DNA of 64,000 nucleotides from Balanoglossus misakiensis (taxonomy: Eukaryota; Hemichordata). The stretch is taken from contig CM082596.2 in NCBI GenBank assembly GCA_040954595.2, positions 9,176,001 through 9,240,000 on the forward strand. Direction: 5' to 3'. The translations under genes were made by a program, and so were the position numbers. The notes below the pieces were generated by a model. It saw only the letters and a list, made by a program, of their open reading frames with translations, was not told the DNA's origin and made no database searches. Positions 1 to 12,044 of the stretch are shown here, piece by piece; the stretch's first letter is position 1; every line of letters starts with the position of its first letter.

Positions 1-1
1 T

Positions 2-175
2 CACGTCAAAAGCCGTTAGACACGGCAGCAGGACGTCTAGCCGCTCATCTTTTTACCAGGTCGATCGACACATGTTGACCTCGTAATTTATGCAAAGTAT
101 TATTCACATCAAAAGCCGTTTGACACAGGTGGAGGACGTCTAGGCCCGGTCTTGCCGGCCACTCATCTTTTACCA
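2..175. repeat. Imperfect direct repeat at the 3' end of the SOD-like gene
   Basis: Bases 2-57 and 107-175 are diverged direct copies (shared cores such as TCAAAAGCCGTT, GGACGTCTAG and CTCATC). The copy at 107-175 has about 14 extra bases. On the minus strand the 107-175 copy codes for the end of the SOD-like exon 4, while the 2-57 copy lies after the stop codon. Confidence 0.6.
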
Positions 176-3100
176 CCATGATTTGACCATTTGGCAAGTG
201 CTCTGAAATAATAGGACTAGTTTCACGTTGTGAATGTACGTTCGCAGTAATAAGTTTCTCATGAATATTCACGCACCCGAGAGCTTGACAAAGACGCATT
301 TGGACTAAACCACTATACCAGTGTATTTTGTTGAAAGTTCAGCTATCAATATTGTCATGCATGCCCGCTCGTAGTAATCACTTTGTTGTCAACTTTTTTA
401 TTTCAGGAATGTTGATTAAACAATACATTGAACTGGCTGGATTTGAACAGAAAATGTTAAAATTTTACATGTGAATTTGAAACTTACCATCAATTCATTC
501 ACTGCGGCCACCCCCTCTCTGTCTGGATATAAAGGTCGCTCATTGAATGTATTTTATCAGGCGCGGACTTTGGGGGCAGGAGGTAGCCAGACAATGATTG
601 ACAGGCAAATTGTATCCAAATTCTGCCAAGTGCAGGGGCTTGCTTAGACTAAACAAATTGCGTGAATATATAATGAGTAAACATGTAGGTCATTCATCCC
701 AAACCGGCCAACTAATTGCTGCCAGTCACTTCCCATCATGTTCAAGCACTGCCCGTCGGAAAATGAGTGTATATCCATTGCCGTATAATAGAATATTGAA
801 ATAATACAGACCATTACTACTTATGAAACCCTTCAAAATTATAGTCAAGACTCTCAAAACTTGTCTGTTCTAAAGATCAAACTGCAGCGGATCGTGGTAC
901 TGCAGGCCAACATTATTTTGTAAACAAGCCTACTATTTATTATCAGGGTCTTCATGTAAGGGGGGGGGGGCAGCAGGTAAAAAAAAAATGAAAGCCAATG
1001 TCTTTTAAGCTAAACCCAATTGTGAAATGCGTCATTGTGTTTGATTTTCCATTAGTCATGCTGTATCTCTCAAATATTAATTGGTCCAGCTCCTTGAAAG
1101 AAAAGAAACCCCAGCAAAACATGTGCATTCTACAACACTGGGGTAGGGATGTGTTGACCTCTGTTCATGTCCACAGACTGTTCTGTTACCAAGAGAGTTC
1201 AGACTTTGTCGATGAACATAACATCATTCCAAAACTGACTTCATTGGTATTTGATATCAGCCCTTTGCCATTTTATTTTTAGACAGAGCTTCTTTTGTAA
1301 ACTTTGTGATACAATGTTGCAGTGACCTGTTGCAAAAATGTTGCCCTCTAGTTCTAGACCTGTCAATCACTCTAGTTGTAGCAAAATAATCAACACCTTG
1401 AACAAAAGGCATCACTCTGTGGGGGCTAATTGACAGGTGTTGCAGCAGTATTTACAGGTAGAGGTGTTAAGCTTCCCTTGTTAATGGCTTGCCGTAAAGG
1501 AGTTGCAGTAGTTTTTACGGAAATGTAACAAAAGGAAATGGGCCTCAGACAATTGTTGCAGCAAACTCTGCTACAACTAACAATAGTTCCGTAGGGGTTC
1601 CCGTAGGGTTGACGTACTACTTGCCGTATTCAGAAATGTACAAATAGTTGTTCTGTTCTGTTGGGACTGTACCAAGTTTGACAGATATCAGTCAAGGCAT
1701 GTCTGAGTACAATGGCTGCAGACAGACAGACGGAGCCCAATCTAAAAATCCCTCAGACTGTTTGGATGAGGACTAACAACATCAATAATCAAATCAAGTA
1801 TTTGTTTTATTGGACAAACACAATACATGTAGTAGTAATGTGTACAACTTCTTAAGTTTAGCATGTATTTCCCCACACTGCCTTGGCATGGTGATCGACT
1901 GCCTGTGTTTCACTCATTCCTACCTTTCTCTGTCTGATGCAAATCTATCTGGATCAAATTGTAAAGCGTTTTCATCATACTCTTCCATCCTACACATCAA
2001 ATACGCGTTGACCTGCAAAGATAAATACATTTCACCACAACAATCAATGTGTTAGTTACCCTGAGGGTTATAAATACTGGAAAATTCTTGTACTCAGTTC
2101 AGGGTGTGCCTTTCTGCAAATTTTAAGGGACTAGTCAGTTTTTTCAGCTGGGGAGGGGGTTCTATTTGTAGCTATTAAAAAGTGTGACTGAATCCCCCCC
2201 CCATCTCATTAAAGAAATGGACACCCCCTAATGACCCCCCCCCCCCCCCCGCCAAAACAGGGTGGAACCCCCAACCCCCTGTCAAAGAATCTGACCAGTC
2301 CCTAAATGAAGTAGGCATAATTCATTCACTCAGATTTGAATCACTGGAAAGTCTTCAGAGAAGTCTGGCAAGTCTCCCAAAGGTTACAAATTTTGAGAAC
2401 AATTGTGATTGATCGTTTTTTACTGAATCTTCATGTTACAAATTTAACCCACCCACCCCTAGTTCAACACACTACTGATTGGCCGTTACCATGTAACAAA
2501 TGTTGCTAATTAATGCTAATTATTTTCACACTATTAGCAACACCCAGGTCTTTGCTCTGGCCAATCAGTAGTGTGTTGCGTAAGGTAATTGACTTGAACG
2601 ACCTCGTTGCCGTGACATTGCATTTTGAGTTCTATTGACATTGACATGCAGATCTCGAAAAAATGAGATAGTTGATTCTAAGGCCAGGCCAGTGTGTAGA
2701 ATTTCTATATATCTAAAACAAAGTGGTCTGGGGCCAGGCTACAATTGCTAATGTTACCTTCATAAATGTACATACCGGATCCAAACAGGACATTGGCTTG
2801 AGTTGAGAACACCTCTTTGAATTTGGAAAAACTTCCAAAATGTCTCTGGATGAGTAAAAGCAGGCTACCTTCCGGGGTCCTGGTCTCATGTTTATGATTA
2901 GGAGACATTACAGACCAATAGAAATTATGCTTGACATAGCTGTGGAGAAAAGAAGAGAAAGTTGACTGGCACATGCAAAGTCCATAAGTACAACAAAACT
3001 GATTAAATAGGCAGTGCTTGCCTGACTTTTTCTGACTTTTTCTGACCACAAAACTTTGCTTTAAATTTTGCGTAATTCGGTCAAATAAAAGAGTGCCATG

Positions 3101-5403
3101 AATTACGAAAGTGAAATGGCGAATGTGTCATGAACCGTGACACATATGTCATATAGTCAGAATGGATTTCATAATGTACAACAATTTCAACATAGTAAAA
3201 TCAACTTGTGATTTGCTTAAACATGTACACACCTGGCCAATAAGGACAGTCTCACTGATTGGAGTCTGACAATGACACATGTACATTGTATATGCTCATA
3301 ACATAGCCATGAAAATGCAGTGAACTTTTGTGGATGATATTAGACAGGTTTGGCTACATGTTTTACATGAACCTGATCATGGACCCAAAGTCACAAATGA
3401 AAGATGTTGAGTTGTTCATGAATAGGTTGGTGTTTGTAACAGTGGTCCTCCACTACAGTGGTACTTTTTATTTCATACAAAATGTTATTTTGTTGTTTAA
3501 AAATGAGGATAAATATATGCTTACAAATTATGTGAAATCATGCAGCTTCCTTCACTTAGAACCTGTAATGCCAATCATGACAAACATTTCATGACGATGA
3601 TATCATCCCATAAATTCATGTCTTGTTCAGGTAAGATGTATAGCCAAACATGACTTCTAGTATCAATTATGTAGCTAATTTTTACTTACCCACCAGCAAA
3701 GTTTCTCAGATAACTCCTGTATATTTCTGATACTGTATTCAACTTTTGCAAACAACAAAGATTGGTTCTGAAGTCAAGGCTTCCTGCCCCTGTGACTGTG
3801 TTTGAAATGAAAATATGTCTGTTATCTTGGTGGAAAAAATTCTTACAATGCAACTTGCTATGAAAAGCTATTGGTACACATATCAGAATAATATAGTGAG
3901 GACAGAGACCCATTGGCAACAATTAAAGAAATATACAGTCATCTATAGCCATGGTTACCATGTAATGTGCAAATTTTGCCTTCCACCATGGTTATAAGGC
4001 TGCATTCACAAACACCTCTGGAGGGGGGGGGGGGGGAGAATTCAATTTTATTTACCGTTAATTTTCACATGCCCCCCGAAATATTTTCAAAACCCCCCTT
4101 CCGAACTGCTAAAATTTTCAAATCCCCCCCTCCCCATTTTCTTTCACACAGCAAAACACATCACCTATCTATCTTGTAAAAAAGAAAAACAGCGCTACCA
4201 TGAAAAGAATTTGAAACTGATGTTTCCCCTTATCAGTGGGTATTAAAACTGAACATTGTTTATATTTTTTATAAGTATTTTGTATTCTGTGTTGGGAGAC
4301 ATTGTAAACCGAGAAGTGAAGGGGGTGGTCTGGGTCCCCTCCCACGTAAGAAAATTTGATAAAATACAGAGTTCAAAACTGCATTTTAATGAACCCAAAA
4401 GCAAATTAACTCAACTACGGTATGTTGTGGAGGACAAATTTAACCTTAGGGCTCAAAGTTAGCATTGGGGGTGGGGGCGCATGTCCCCTGACCTGGCACA
4501 CTTGATAAACCAGTCAATGGTTTAAAGGTGTTGATGAATGACGGGGGTGGGTGTGGGAGGGGGTGTCTCCCTCCCACATGAGAAAAATTTGTATTATGAA
4601 GGGTTCAAAACTGCATTTTTGTGGACTCAAAATAAATATTTAGTCCTCAAAGTTTTCAAGTCCCCCCTTTCAGTCCCTAAATTATTTCAAATCCCCCCTT
4701 ACATACCCTCAATTTTTTCAATCCCCCCCCCTCCAGAGGTGTTTGTGAATGCAGCCTAACCATATAATGGCTTATTCAAATAAGAGGTGATTCTAAGGCA
4801 TTGACATTGCATGGCTACATGGTTCGCCTGAAATCCACAAGTGAAAATGAGAGACATCAAAACTAAAACCATGGATGATGAAGGTTCCACAGACATGACA
4901 GAACTTAAACTGAAAGTTTATCATTCCTATATATTTAGATCAAAGTTAATCGTGGTTTAGCTCTGCGTGGCAGGGCTGTGTTGTTACGGGCTCGCCATAA
5001 CAACACAGCCCTGCCACGCAGAGCTAATCGTGGTTAGGCCAACGGGTAGGTTTATGACACAGAAAATGAACATCGTTTTAAAAGGAATTTTGACCTGCTT
5101 TACAATCTGGTCAAAGTTGAATAACTTGGATTGGTACGATTTATTCTATAGTCTAACCTTGGTCCGCCAGTTTTGCAAAGCTGCATTCATCTTTTGCGCG
5201 TAGCCAGCATGGTGTCCCAAGTGATGGTCAATGTGCGGCTCAAGATCGGAGTAGCCATACGGCAGTGTCGGTAGCTGGTATGTTTCTGCGTAATTTGCGA
5301 TCACCTCGTATGGTAGTGGCTCATCGGCGTTGCCCTGTGAAGGAAAAACAACGAACGCAGTAACCACTGCAACGAGAACCCGGAAGACATTCATGTTGAT
5401 CAC
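45..5403 (-). CDS. Secreted Fe/Mn superoxide dismutase-like protein, four exons
   Basis: Exons on the minus strand are 5403-5158, 3742-3690, 2939-2776 and 283-45 (stop 47-45). The GT-AG junctions keep one frame (phases 0, 2, 1), giving about 233 aa. Exon 1 starts with a signal peptide (a hydrophobic stretch ending near QGNA), then [15 protein letters not shown] and HHAGY, the Fe/Mn-SOD N-terminal helices with the first two metal-binding histidines. Exons 2 and 3 join to give [19 protein letters not shown], then [13 protein letters not shown] and FGS, which are typical of the C-terminal domain. The family converts superoxide to peroxide and oxygen; the leader suggests an extracellular or secretory-pathway location. 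Odd points: the helix between the first two histidines is shorter than usual, and in exon 4 the expected D-x-W-E-H metal-ligand motif reads DVLHL. Exon 4 is the least certain exon (weak acceptor); the true last exon could lie left of the window. Exons 1-3 are secure. Confidence 0.78.
2127..2302. mobile_element. Short foldback element (MITE), TAA-flanked
   Basis: Ends are GGGACTAGTCAG and the imperfect inverse CTGACCAGTCCC, flanked on both sides by TAA (2124-2126 and 2303-2305). The 3-bp TWA duplication is typical of PIF/Harbinger-type elements. The interior is C-run rich and non-coding. It is one of several G-rich, TWA-flanked elements in this window. Confidence 0.6.
2465..2578. mobile_element. 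114-bp nested foldback element
   Basis: Perfect 20-bp inverted repeats (2465-2484 against 2559-2578, containing ACTGATTGGCC) enclose a second perfect 10-bp inverted repeat (2501-2510 against 2533-2542). There is no coding capacity. It is either a very small MITE or a structured intronic element. Confidence 0.6.
3998..4756. mobile_element. G-rich foldback element, family 1 copy 1
   Basis: Starts GGCTGCATTCACAAACACC and ends with its inverse, flanked by TAA at 3995-3997 and 4757-4759. The inner edges carry long G and C runs, and the body contains repeated C-run motifs. No ORF of note. The same family, with the same termini, occurs at 31780-32555 and 59389-60161. The TWA duplication suggests PIF/Harbinger mobilisation. 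It sits in intron 1 of the SOD-like gene. Confidence 0.75.
4959..5025. repeat. Perfect 28-bp hairpin flanked by direct repeats
   Basis: 4959-4986 is the exact inverse of 4998-5025, with an 11-nt loop. The hairpin is bracketed by near-identical copies of TAATCGTGGTT (from 4948 and from 5025). It lies in intron 1 of the SOD-like gene, 130 bp past the exon 1 donor. It looks like a recent small palindromic insertion. Confidence 0.7.
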
Positions 5404-6211
5404 TGAATGAAGATCAGGTGACTACCATGTACCACGATCAGGTGACTGCAACATGACCCTTATAAATGGGGTCAAAACCAGCCAATGAGAGATTACACAA
5501 AAGGTCGAAGTTGACCTGTCAGCGCCATAGCTACCCTCCGTTGGCGTGCCTGGCAACAGTGTGAACGCAAAGTCTGCTCCAGAATCGGTATTTACGCCGG
5601 ATTACGGGAAATTATAAGCTGTACATTTCAAGTATGTATATCATGACCAGTTGTTGATATTCATTGATGCGTTTGATCCCCAGGGTTTGACCTCGATACA
5701 CCGATATTGAGTCCGTCGATCAGTGATTGTAGCCACATTGCATTAGCTTACATTATCATAATCATGATTACTTATTGCTGCAGATTTGCAGCCCGCGACT
5801 ACCCTTTACGGCCGTCAAAAACCAAAATCGTCAAGGGTAGTCGCGAGTCCATGGTGTCAAGCTTATTTTGTAGGCCTACATTCAATATAATTGATTCACG
5901 CTGTGAATTGCGAGGTAAACAAAGTCCCTGTCATGAGGCTGTACTGGCTTCAACTTTGTGCAGACATACAATTAGGCCCACAGACAGTAGATCTAATATT
6001 ACACTCACCATTGAATATCCGGCTTCTCAAAACAGGTTGATTGTTATCATTTGATTACTAATTTCAAGGGCAGCAAGGAGAAAGGAGTCGAAAAGTACAC
6101 TGTCGGTCTTCCCTCCACCCTGAGACTAACGACAAGACACTGACATTGAGAGATCAACAGACTGCATGTCCAGCATCATACACTGAATGTAACAAACACT
6201 GTAACATCAAA
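5404..6211. promoter_or_regulatory. Divergent promoter region, SOD-like (-) / NWD1-like (+)
   Basis: About 808 bp separate the two start codons. On the minus strand a TATA-like TTTATAAG lies at about 5460-5467, some 60 bp before the SOD-like ATG. A motif GATCAGGTGACT (with an E-box CAGGTG) occurs twice at about 5411-5448. A 13-bp inverted repeat (5794-5806 and 5833-5845) lies on the NWD1 side. Exact transcription starts cannot be told from sequence. Confidence 0.4.
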
Positions 6212-9200
6212 ATGGACGAAGAGTCAGAACTGTACAAAAAACTCCTACAGGGTGATATTGAACGCCTGCCATCGCAAGAGTCGAACATAGTTCGTATATT
6301 TATAAGTTCAACATTCACAGGTGAGTGCGTAGGCCAGCTAATTAAACAGTAAAAATCTGTGAAAAAAATGAAGTGTACATGTATAGAATGCACATCTGTC
6401 GCATCTAGATTACAGTAAACTTAAAATAACCTAAAGGATCATGAGCAATATGTCGGAGTAATACGCCCAGATTTGGCTTGACATGTATTATCGTTACTGA
6501 TATTTATATTCATTTTAAATCTCTGAAATTCAAAATACACACATTTCTTGAATTATAAGAATTTAGAAATGATGAAGTGAGATCTGTACATTATCAAATT
6601 TTACCACACAAAAGTGTTAAATTTATAAGCTTGGGCAAAACATGCAAATCCAAATATGTTTTTTTATTATCAATTGCCAATTATAAATCTAGCAGCAGCA
6701 TGATATCTGTACTTGACTGAGCTGTACACAATTATTATTGTTGTATCTCAATTCAGACATGGCGGAAGAGAGAAACAAGTTGATGAGGGACGCTTTTCCC
6801 ATGATACGATCATACTGCCAGAACAAAGGCTTGGAATTCGAAGTTGTCGACATGAGGTGGGGTATTCGCGACGAGGCCAGTTCGGATCACATGACGTCGG
6901 AATTGTGCATCCGGGAGATTACCAATTGCCAGCGGCTGTCTAGAGGCCCGAACTTTGTGGTACGCCTGTTTTACTGAGACCTTTCAGAGGGGCATGCACC
7001 AACACAAGGATTGGTGGTTATATTAAAATTTCAAATTTGAGACAATTTTAATTCTCTCTCTCATTCAAAAGTTTGCATGGTGACCCCAATTTTTATTCTC
7101 AATTTTCTTGAGCAAAATTTTTTTTGAGGTGCATACTAAATTTAATTTGGTGTTTTTTTCTCTGTCTGTCTGTCTCTCTGTCTGTCTCTGTCTCTCTGTC
7201 TGTCTCTCTGTCTCTCTCTCTCAGGTTTTCTTAGGTAACAAATATGGGTATCGTCCTCTGCCTCCACGTATCAAAGCAGAAGATTTTGAAAAACTGCGAG
7301 AACTGTCCAAATCGACCACATCTCCGGAAGACGTCCAACTACTGGACAGATGGTATCTAAAAGATGCTAATGCAGTACCTGAAGAATATGTTCTTCAGCC
7401 TATCACAACATACCTGCCGCATTTCAACAACGAGGATGACAATTTTGCCGACCAGCGGGCACAAGATCGACAGAAATGGTGGGAAGTATCGCAAACACTA
7501 CTGGCTTTGCTGAAGTCAGCGGCTGACTGTGCCATCAAAACTGGAGTTTATGATGAGGAAAAAGTAGAGAATCTATTCATATCAGGTACTAACAGTGAAA
7601 AGTGTGGTTAGTGTAGAGTTAGACAAACATAATGCCAACGACTTCATGAGTTAAATGTTACACAGTTGTGGCACAATAAGACAGTCAAGCAACTTTCAAA
7701 CACTCTAGAATAAAATATCACATGTGCAGAGAAAAAGATTATGTGAATTTAAAAGTGTACATACATGTAACCTTTATTTGATTTATCATACACCACAGTA
7801 ACCGAAGAAGAAGTCAAAGAAGCAATCATCATCAATCCAGATGCAGCTGACCAATGTTTGTGTTTTGTACGAGAAATTGAAGAGGCTGAGAATATCATAG
7901 AAGACGAACAGGCCAAGCATTATGTGGACTTGAAGGACGAGAGGTGCTTTACCTTTTTTCTCTTGTGGCATTTATTATTTCACTCACATTTTGGGATTGA
8001 TTAGACATTTCTTGAGTTGAACAATAAGACATAACATAAGAAGCTTGGTTATCATAACTGCTGAACGCATGATTTCTCTCTCTTGTTTGATAGTCCAGTA
8101 CAGGCTTTACTCAAAGTCATCCTTGTGTAAATTTAAAATTTTTCCATCCCAATTTTGAACACATGAAAATCACTTTGGGATAACTCACCACATGATCAAA
8201 CATTTCTGTGTCTTGTAGGATACAAGTAGTCTTACTGTGTCCTTATTTGCTTAATAGTAAAAATTTCAAATGTTGTTATTTCTAAATGAAGACTCAAGTA
8301 GACTATAAAGCACATAGGGTGACATGCATGGCTGAATGTTTTAAGTTTCAAATTTGTGAAAAATTAGACCTGGCAGAGTTGAAATATTGTGTTATTTCAT
8401 TGTGTCGATGAAACTAAAAGAAAACAAGTACGCCTTTTGTCCTTTCAGAGCAATTGACCAGGAAGCGCAAGCCCTACTGATTAAACTGAAGCGGGAAAAA
8501 CTGATTGCCAAAATGAACAAAGGCATGTTGAGGAAATGGTCGGTGCCCTGGACACCAAATGGGGTCGACCCGTCCAACCCGCAACACAAAGAATACCTGG
8601 AGGCTTTATGTGATGATTTTATCAGGAGTATTAAACAGCTGATCGTTAAAGGATCATATAAAAAGAGTGGTTGGGTGCCAGATGCGGATTTGTACAAAGA
8701 AGTTGTCCACCATGCCAAGTTTTGTGAAACCAAGTGCAGGTAGGGAATGTTGTAAAAGTTTGCACTGTAAGTGGGGCCTATAGCTTACCAGCCACTATTA
8801 TAATAGTTAATAGAGATTGCACAATCATGTTTTTAGTATCTAACAGTTTGCTGCATAAGACTAAGAGTAAGACTACAGTATGGTAATTAGTGATTTCTGA
8901 TGTAATCACAATTTTGATAATCAAACCTTAAAACTATCAGATTTACTTGTATTCTCTCCTCCTGCAAAGAATTTCATTCAGTACATGTCAGGGCTCGAAA
9001 TTAGCGGTAGTCCCGCGTCCACAGACTACCAACTTTTCCCTGGGGCTACCAAAATCTGCGTAATGGTAGCCCCCGCGGACTACCAAAACTTTGCGTGTGC
9101 GATCGATGCGATGTTGATCGCTTTGACCTGATCAACGCTCACACGCGTACACGGCCCGATCAAACCAGCACTGTACAGCAAGACTGTGACATTGTTATGC

Positions 9201-12013
9201 AAATTAAAATCCACAGTGCGTGCAGGAGAATGTTTGATACAAACTTTCAATAAAAGTATCAATATCTGAACTGACGTAGGCATAGGAAATTATAGCCAAT
9301 GAAAAGGCATTTTCATCAAAATTTGATTACAATGTATCAATCGAAAAAATTTAAATCGCGACCCTAGGCCCTACTAAACGGACAAATTTACTCGACGGAC
9401 TTATATCTCTAAATGTAAATATGAGTATCGTAAATTATTTCCGACGAGAATTGTCCTTCACGGCGAGGCTTTGGAGGAAAACAACCCTGGAAAGGCAATA
9501 CAGCGTTGGTTTAATGCCGGTGAGTGGAGACGTCGGCCTGAAATTTTACTGTACGGACCACGGCAGCCAGGACATGAACTAAATGAGAACTGATTGAACT
9601 TGGCAACAACGCAAATAGACTTGCCACATGTCTGTGGGTTTATTCCTGTTTTCACATAGAAAAAAGAAATCTATGTGTTCAATTTATAGTTTGAGTAAAG
9701 TGAAAGTCAAGTAATTGAATAAAACATAAAAAAAACATTCGATAATTACGATAATAAGTGCTTTTTCATTTTTATTTCTTTCACGAATAAAAGTAAAAAA
9801 AATGCAAAGAAAAAAATCTTTTCTGAAGTGTACAAGATGTCCCATGACAGCGGAGAAAAATAGCTAAATTAATGGGAACGCGATTGTACCGTTGTCATTC
9901 TGAAATTCATGGCTAATAACTGTAGTCTATTTTTAGTCTTGTTTTGTCTCCTCCCCTGCTGATCACTGTGGTCGTTGTCATGGCGAATGTAAAAATTTGC
10001 ATATAACCTCTGCGTATTAATAGGTCATCAAACTTTTGGGTGTCGCCCTTGTCTGGACATGTACATGCTATTCTTATACAGGGTATGATCTGCATGCAGC
10101 CAGCCAGGTACTAGAAAAAAAATTCATGAGCACAAGTCAATCATGAAAAAAAAATATTTTTATTTTTTTCTTATGAGATTGATGAAAAAAATATCCTTCA
10201 CAGAAAAAAAATATCACTCTTCATTGAAAAGGTGTGCGGGCTACCAGACCTTGTCACGGGGCTACCAACTTCAGAAAATGGTAGCCCAAGTGGACTACCA
10301 GTGAAAAAAGTTAATTTCGAGCCCTGCATGTGTACCTCTAAGTTTGTTTGTACAAAATGCGGTTAGGCCAAAAAAAAAAAGAGTTTTGTTTAGCGTCCTC
10401 GCGCGTCACTTTTAAACATGCGCGTCGAGGCTTTTTTTTCGTAATTTTCGAACCCGGAAATCAAGTTTCCAGTGTTTTCTCCAGGACGCGCGATCGCGCG
10501 ATTCCCCCTCTTTTACACTTGAAGCGCCCCTTGTAACAAGTTCAGGGGGCGACAATCGCCCCTTCGTGAGCAGCCCACCCGGCCAGTACATGCGCGTCCA
10601 AGCCTCCATAGCACGCACCGTCAGTCAAAACACTGGGAAAACGGCCGACATTACTGCGTGCTGGCCTATACATTTTAACTTCCCACCCCCCAAAACTATG
10701 TTGTATATGACTTTCACATTCATTTACGTGTAATTTAGCTCCAGGGCTATAGTGTGCAATTGTTGGAACAGCCTATCTGGATGCCGTCTAAATTTAGAGC
10801 ACGCACTCTGCACTCTACTCAAGTGAACTTGTTGTTATGGCGACTTTTGAAATTGGGTTGGCAGAACGTAACAATTTTATGCAAATTAAAGAAACTGCGT
10901 TCCTGCCATGGCGATTATCAAGAATGTATCAGTTTTCCATGACCTTGTTTTCTTACTTAGGAAGGAAAGTCATTCAATAAGTACACAGACTGTTTATTTG
11001 AGTAGTGTGCCTAGCCACAGATGGGGAAGTGTAGGCAGAAACTAATATTTTGGCAGCTATAAAACTGAAACTTTTAAAATCAAACAAGAAGTTTTTTTCT
11101 CAGGTATAGTATTAAAGAAAGACACTATTGTTTTTGCAGTTGCATTTATTTTATTCATTTCACTCTACTTGCCAGGGGAGCAGTTAATCAGTCACTCTCC
11201 TACCACTTGTGTAATTAATTTCAGGAGAGTTATTTTTCAGCTCTCCAGCATTTTTTAAATTACATGCCCTGAAAGTTATGCAAGCTGGTGTCTTCCTCTG
11301 CAAAATCTACTAATTTAAAGTAGAAAAAACTGTAACTGTTAATATGTTGTCAAGTTCACATGTAAAATGTTATGAGGTTATTACGAAAATACCGCAAAGT
11401 ATGCACGAGGACATTAGCGCCAAGTATCGCCCGACGCGTAGCGGAGGGCGCTGCGCTGCGCTAATGTCCGAGTGCATACTTTGCGGTATTTTCGTAATAA
11501 CCTTATTATTATACATCTTACATCTCCGTTAGTTCTTGTGCTGCATGTTACTTGGCTTTCAAAACGCCCAAAATGCCGATACAATCGATCGAAAACCGCT
11601 CAGTTGACTCAGTGAGCAGCCATCTTTCTTTTTTGTTTACGTGTGCGCACGTGCGTTGGAATGCGGGCGCCTTGAAACCGTTCGCATAACAGCGCATACC
11701 TGTACACGGTGAGTTTAGGGCGCCTTGAAACTAAGGCTTATTTAACGCGCGTTCCCTACGTACCGTTCCGTACGGCTTTTTATTGCACGCCAAAATCTAT
11801 TGTTCTCGGCACTAGATGTATAATAATGTAATTTACTTATGCTGTTTTTAATATGGAATGAAGGCAGTTTAGTAAGTTAACGTTCAAAATTGTCATTCCT
11901 TGATGTTTACCTAATTAACATAAATTATGCAAATCATGATTCCCCCCTACTTTGACCAAATCCCCCCTTAATTTTGGACTATCAAAGAAATATTTGCTGT
12001 TCTTGTTTCGCAG

Positions 12014-12044
<31 letters not shown>

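Larger units (their letters stand above)
284..2775. other. Intron 3 of the SOD-like gene (2.5 kb)
   Basis: No convincing exon on either strand. It holds a run of G at 961-970, the small G/C-rich foldback element at 2127-2302 and the foldback at 2465-2578. The remainder is anonymous AT-rich DNA. Confidence 0.5.

Noticed and set aside
12014-12042. Poly(A) run as the tail of a processed retrocopy
   Set aside because: No retrocopied gene or target duplication precedes it; it lies inside the TTA-flanked element.
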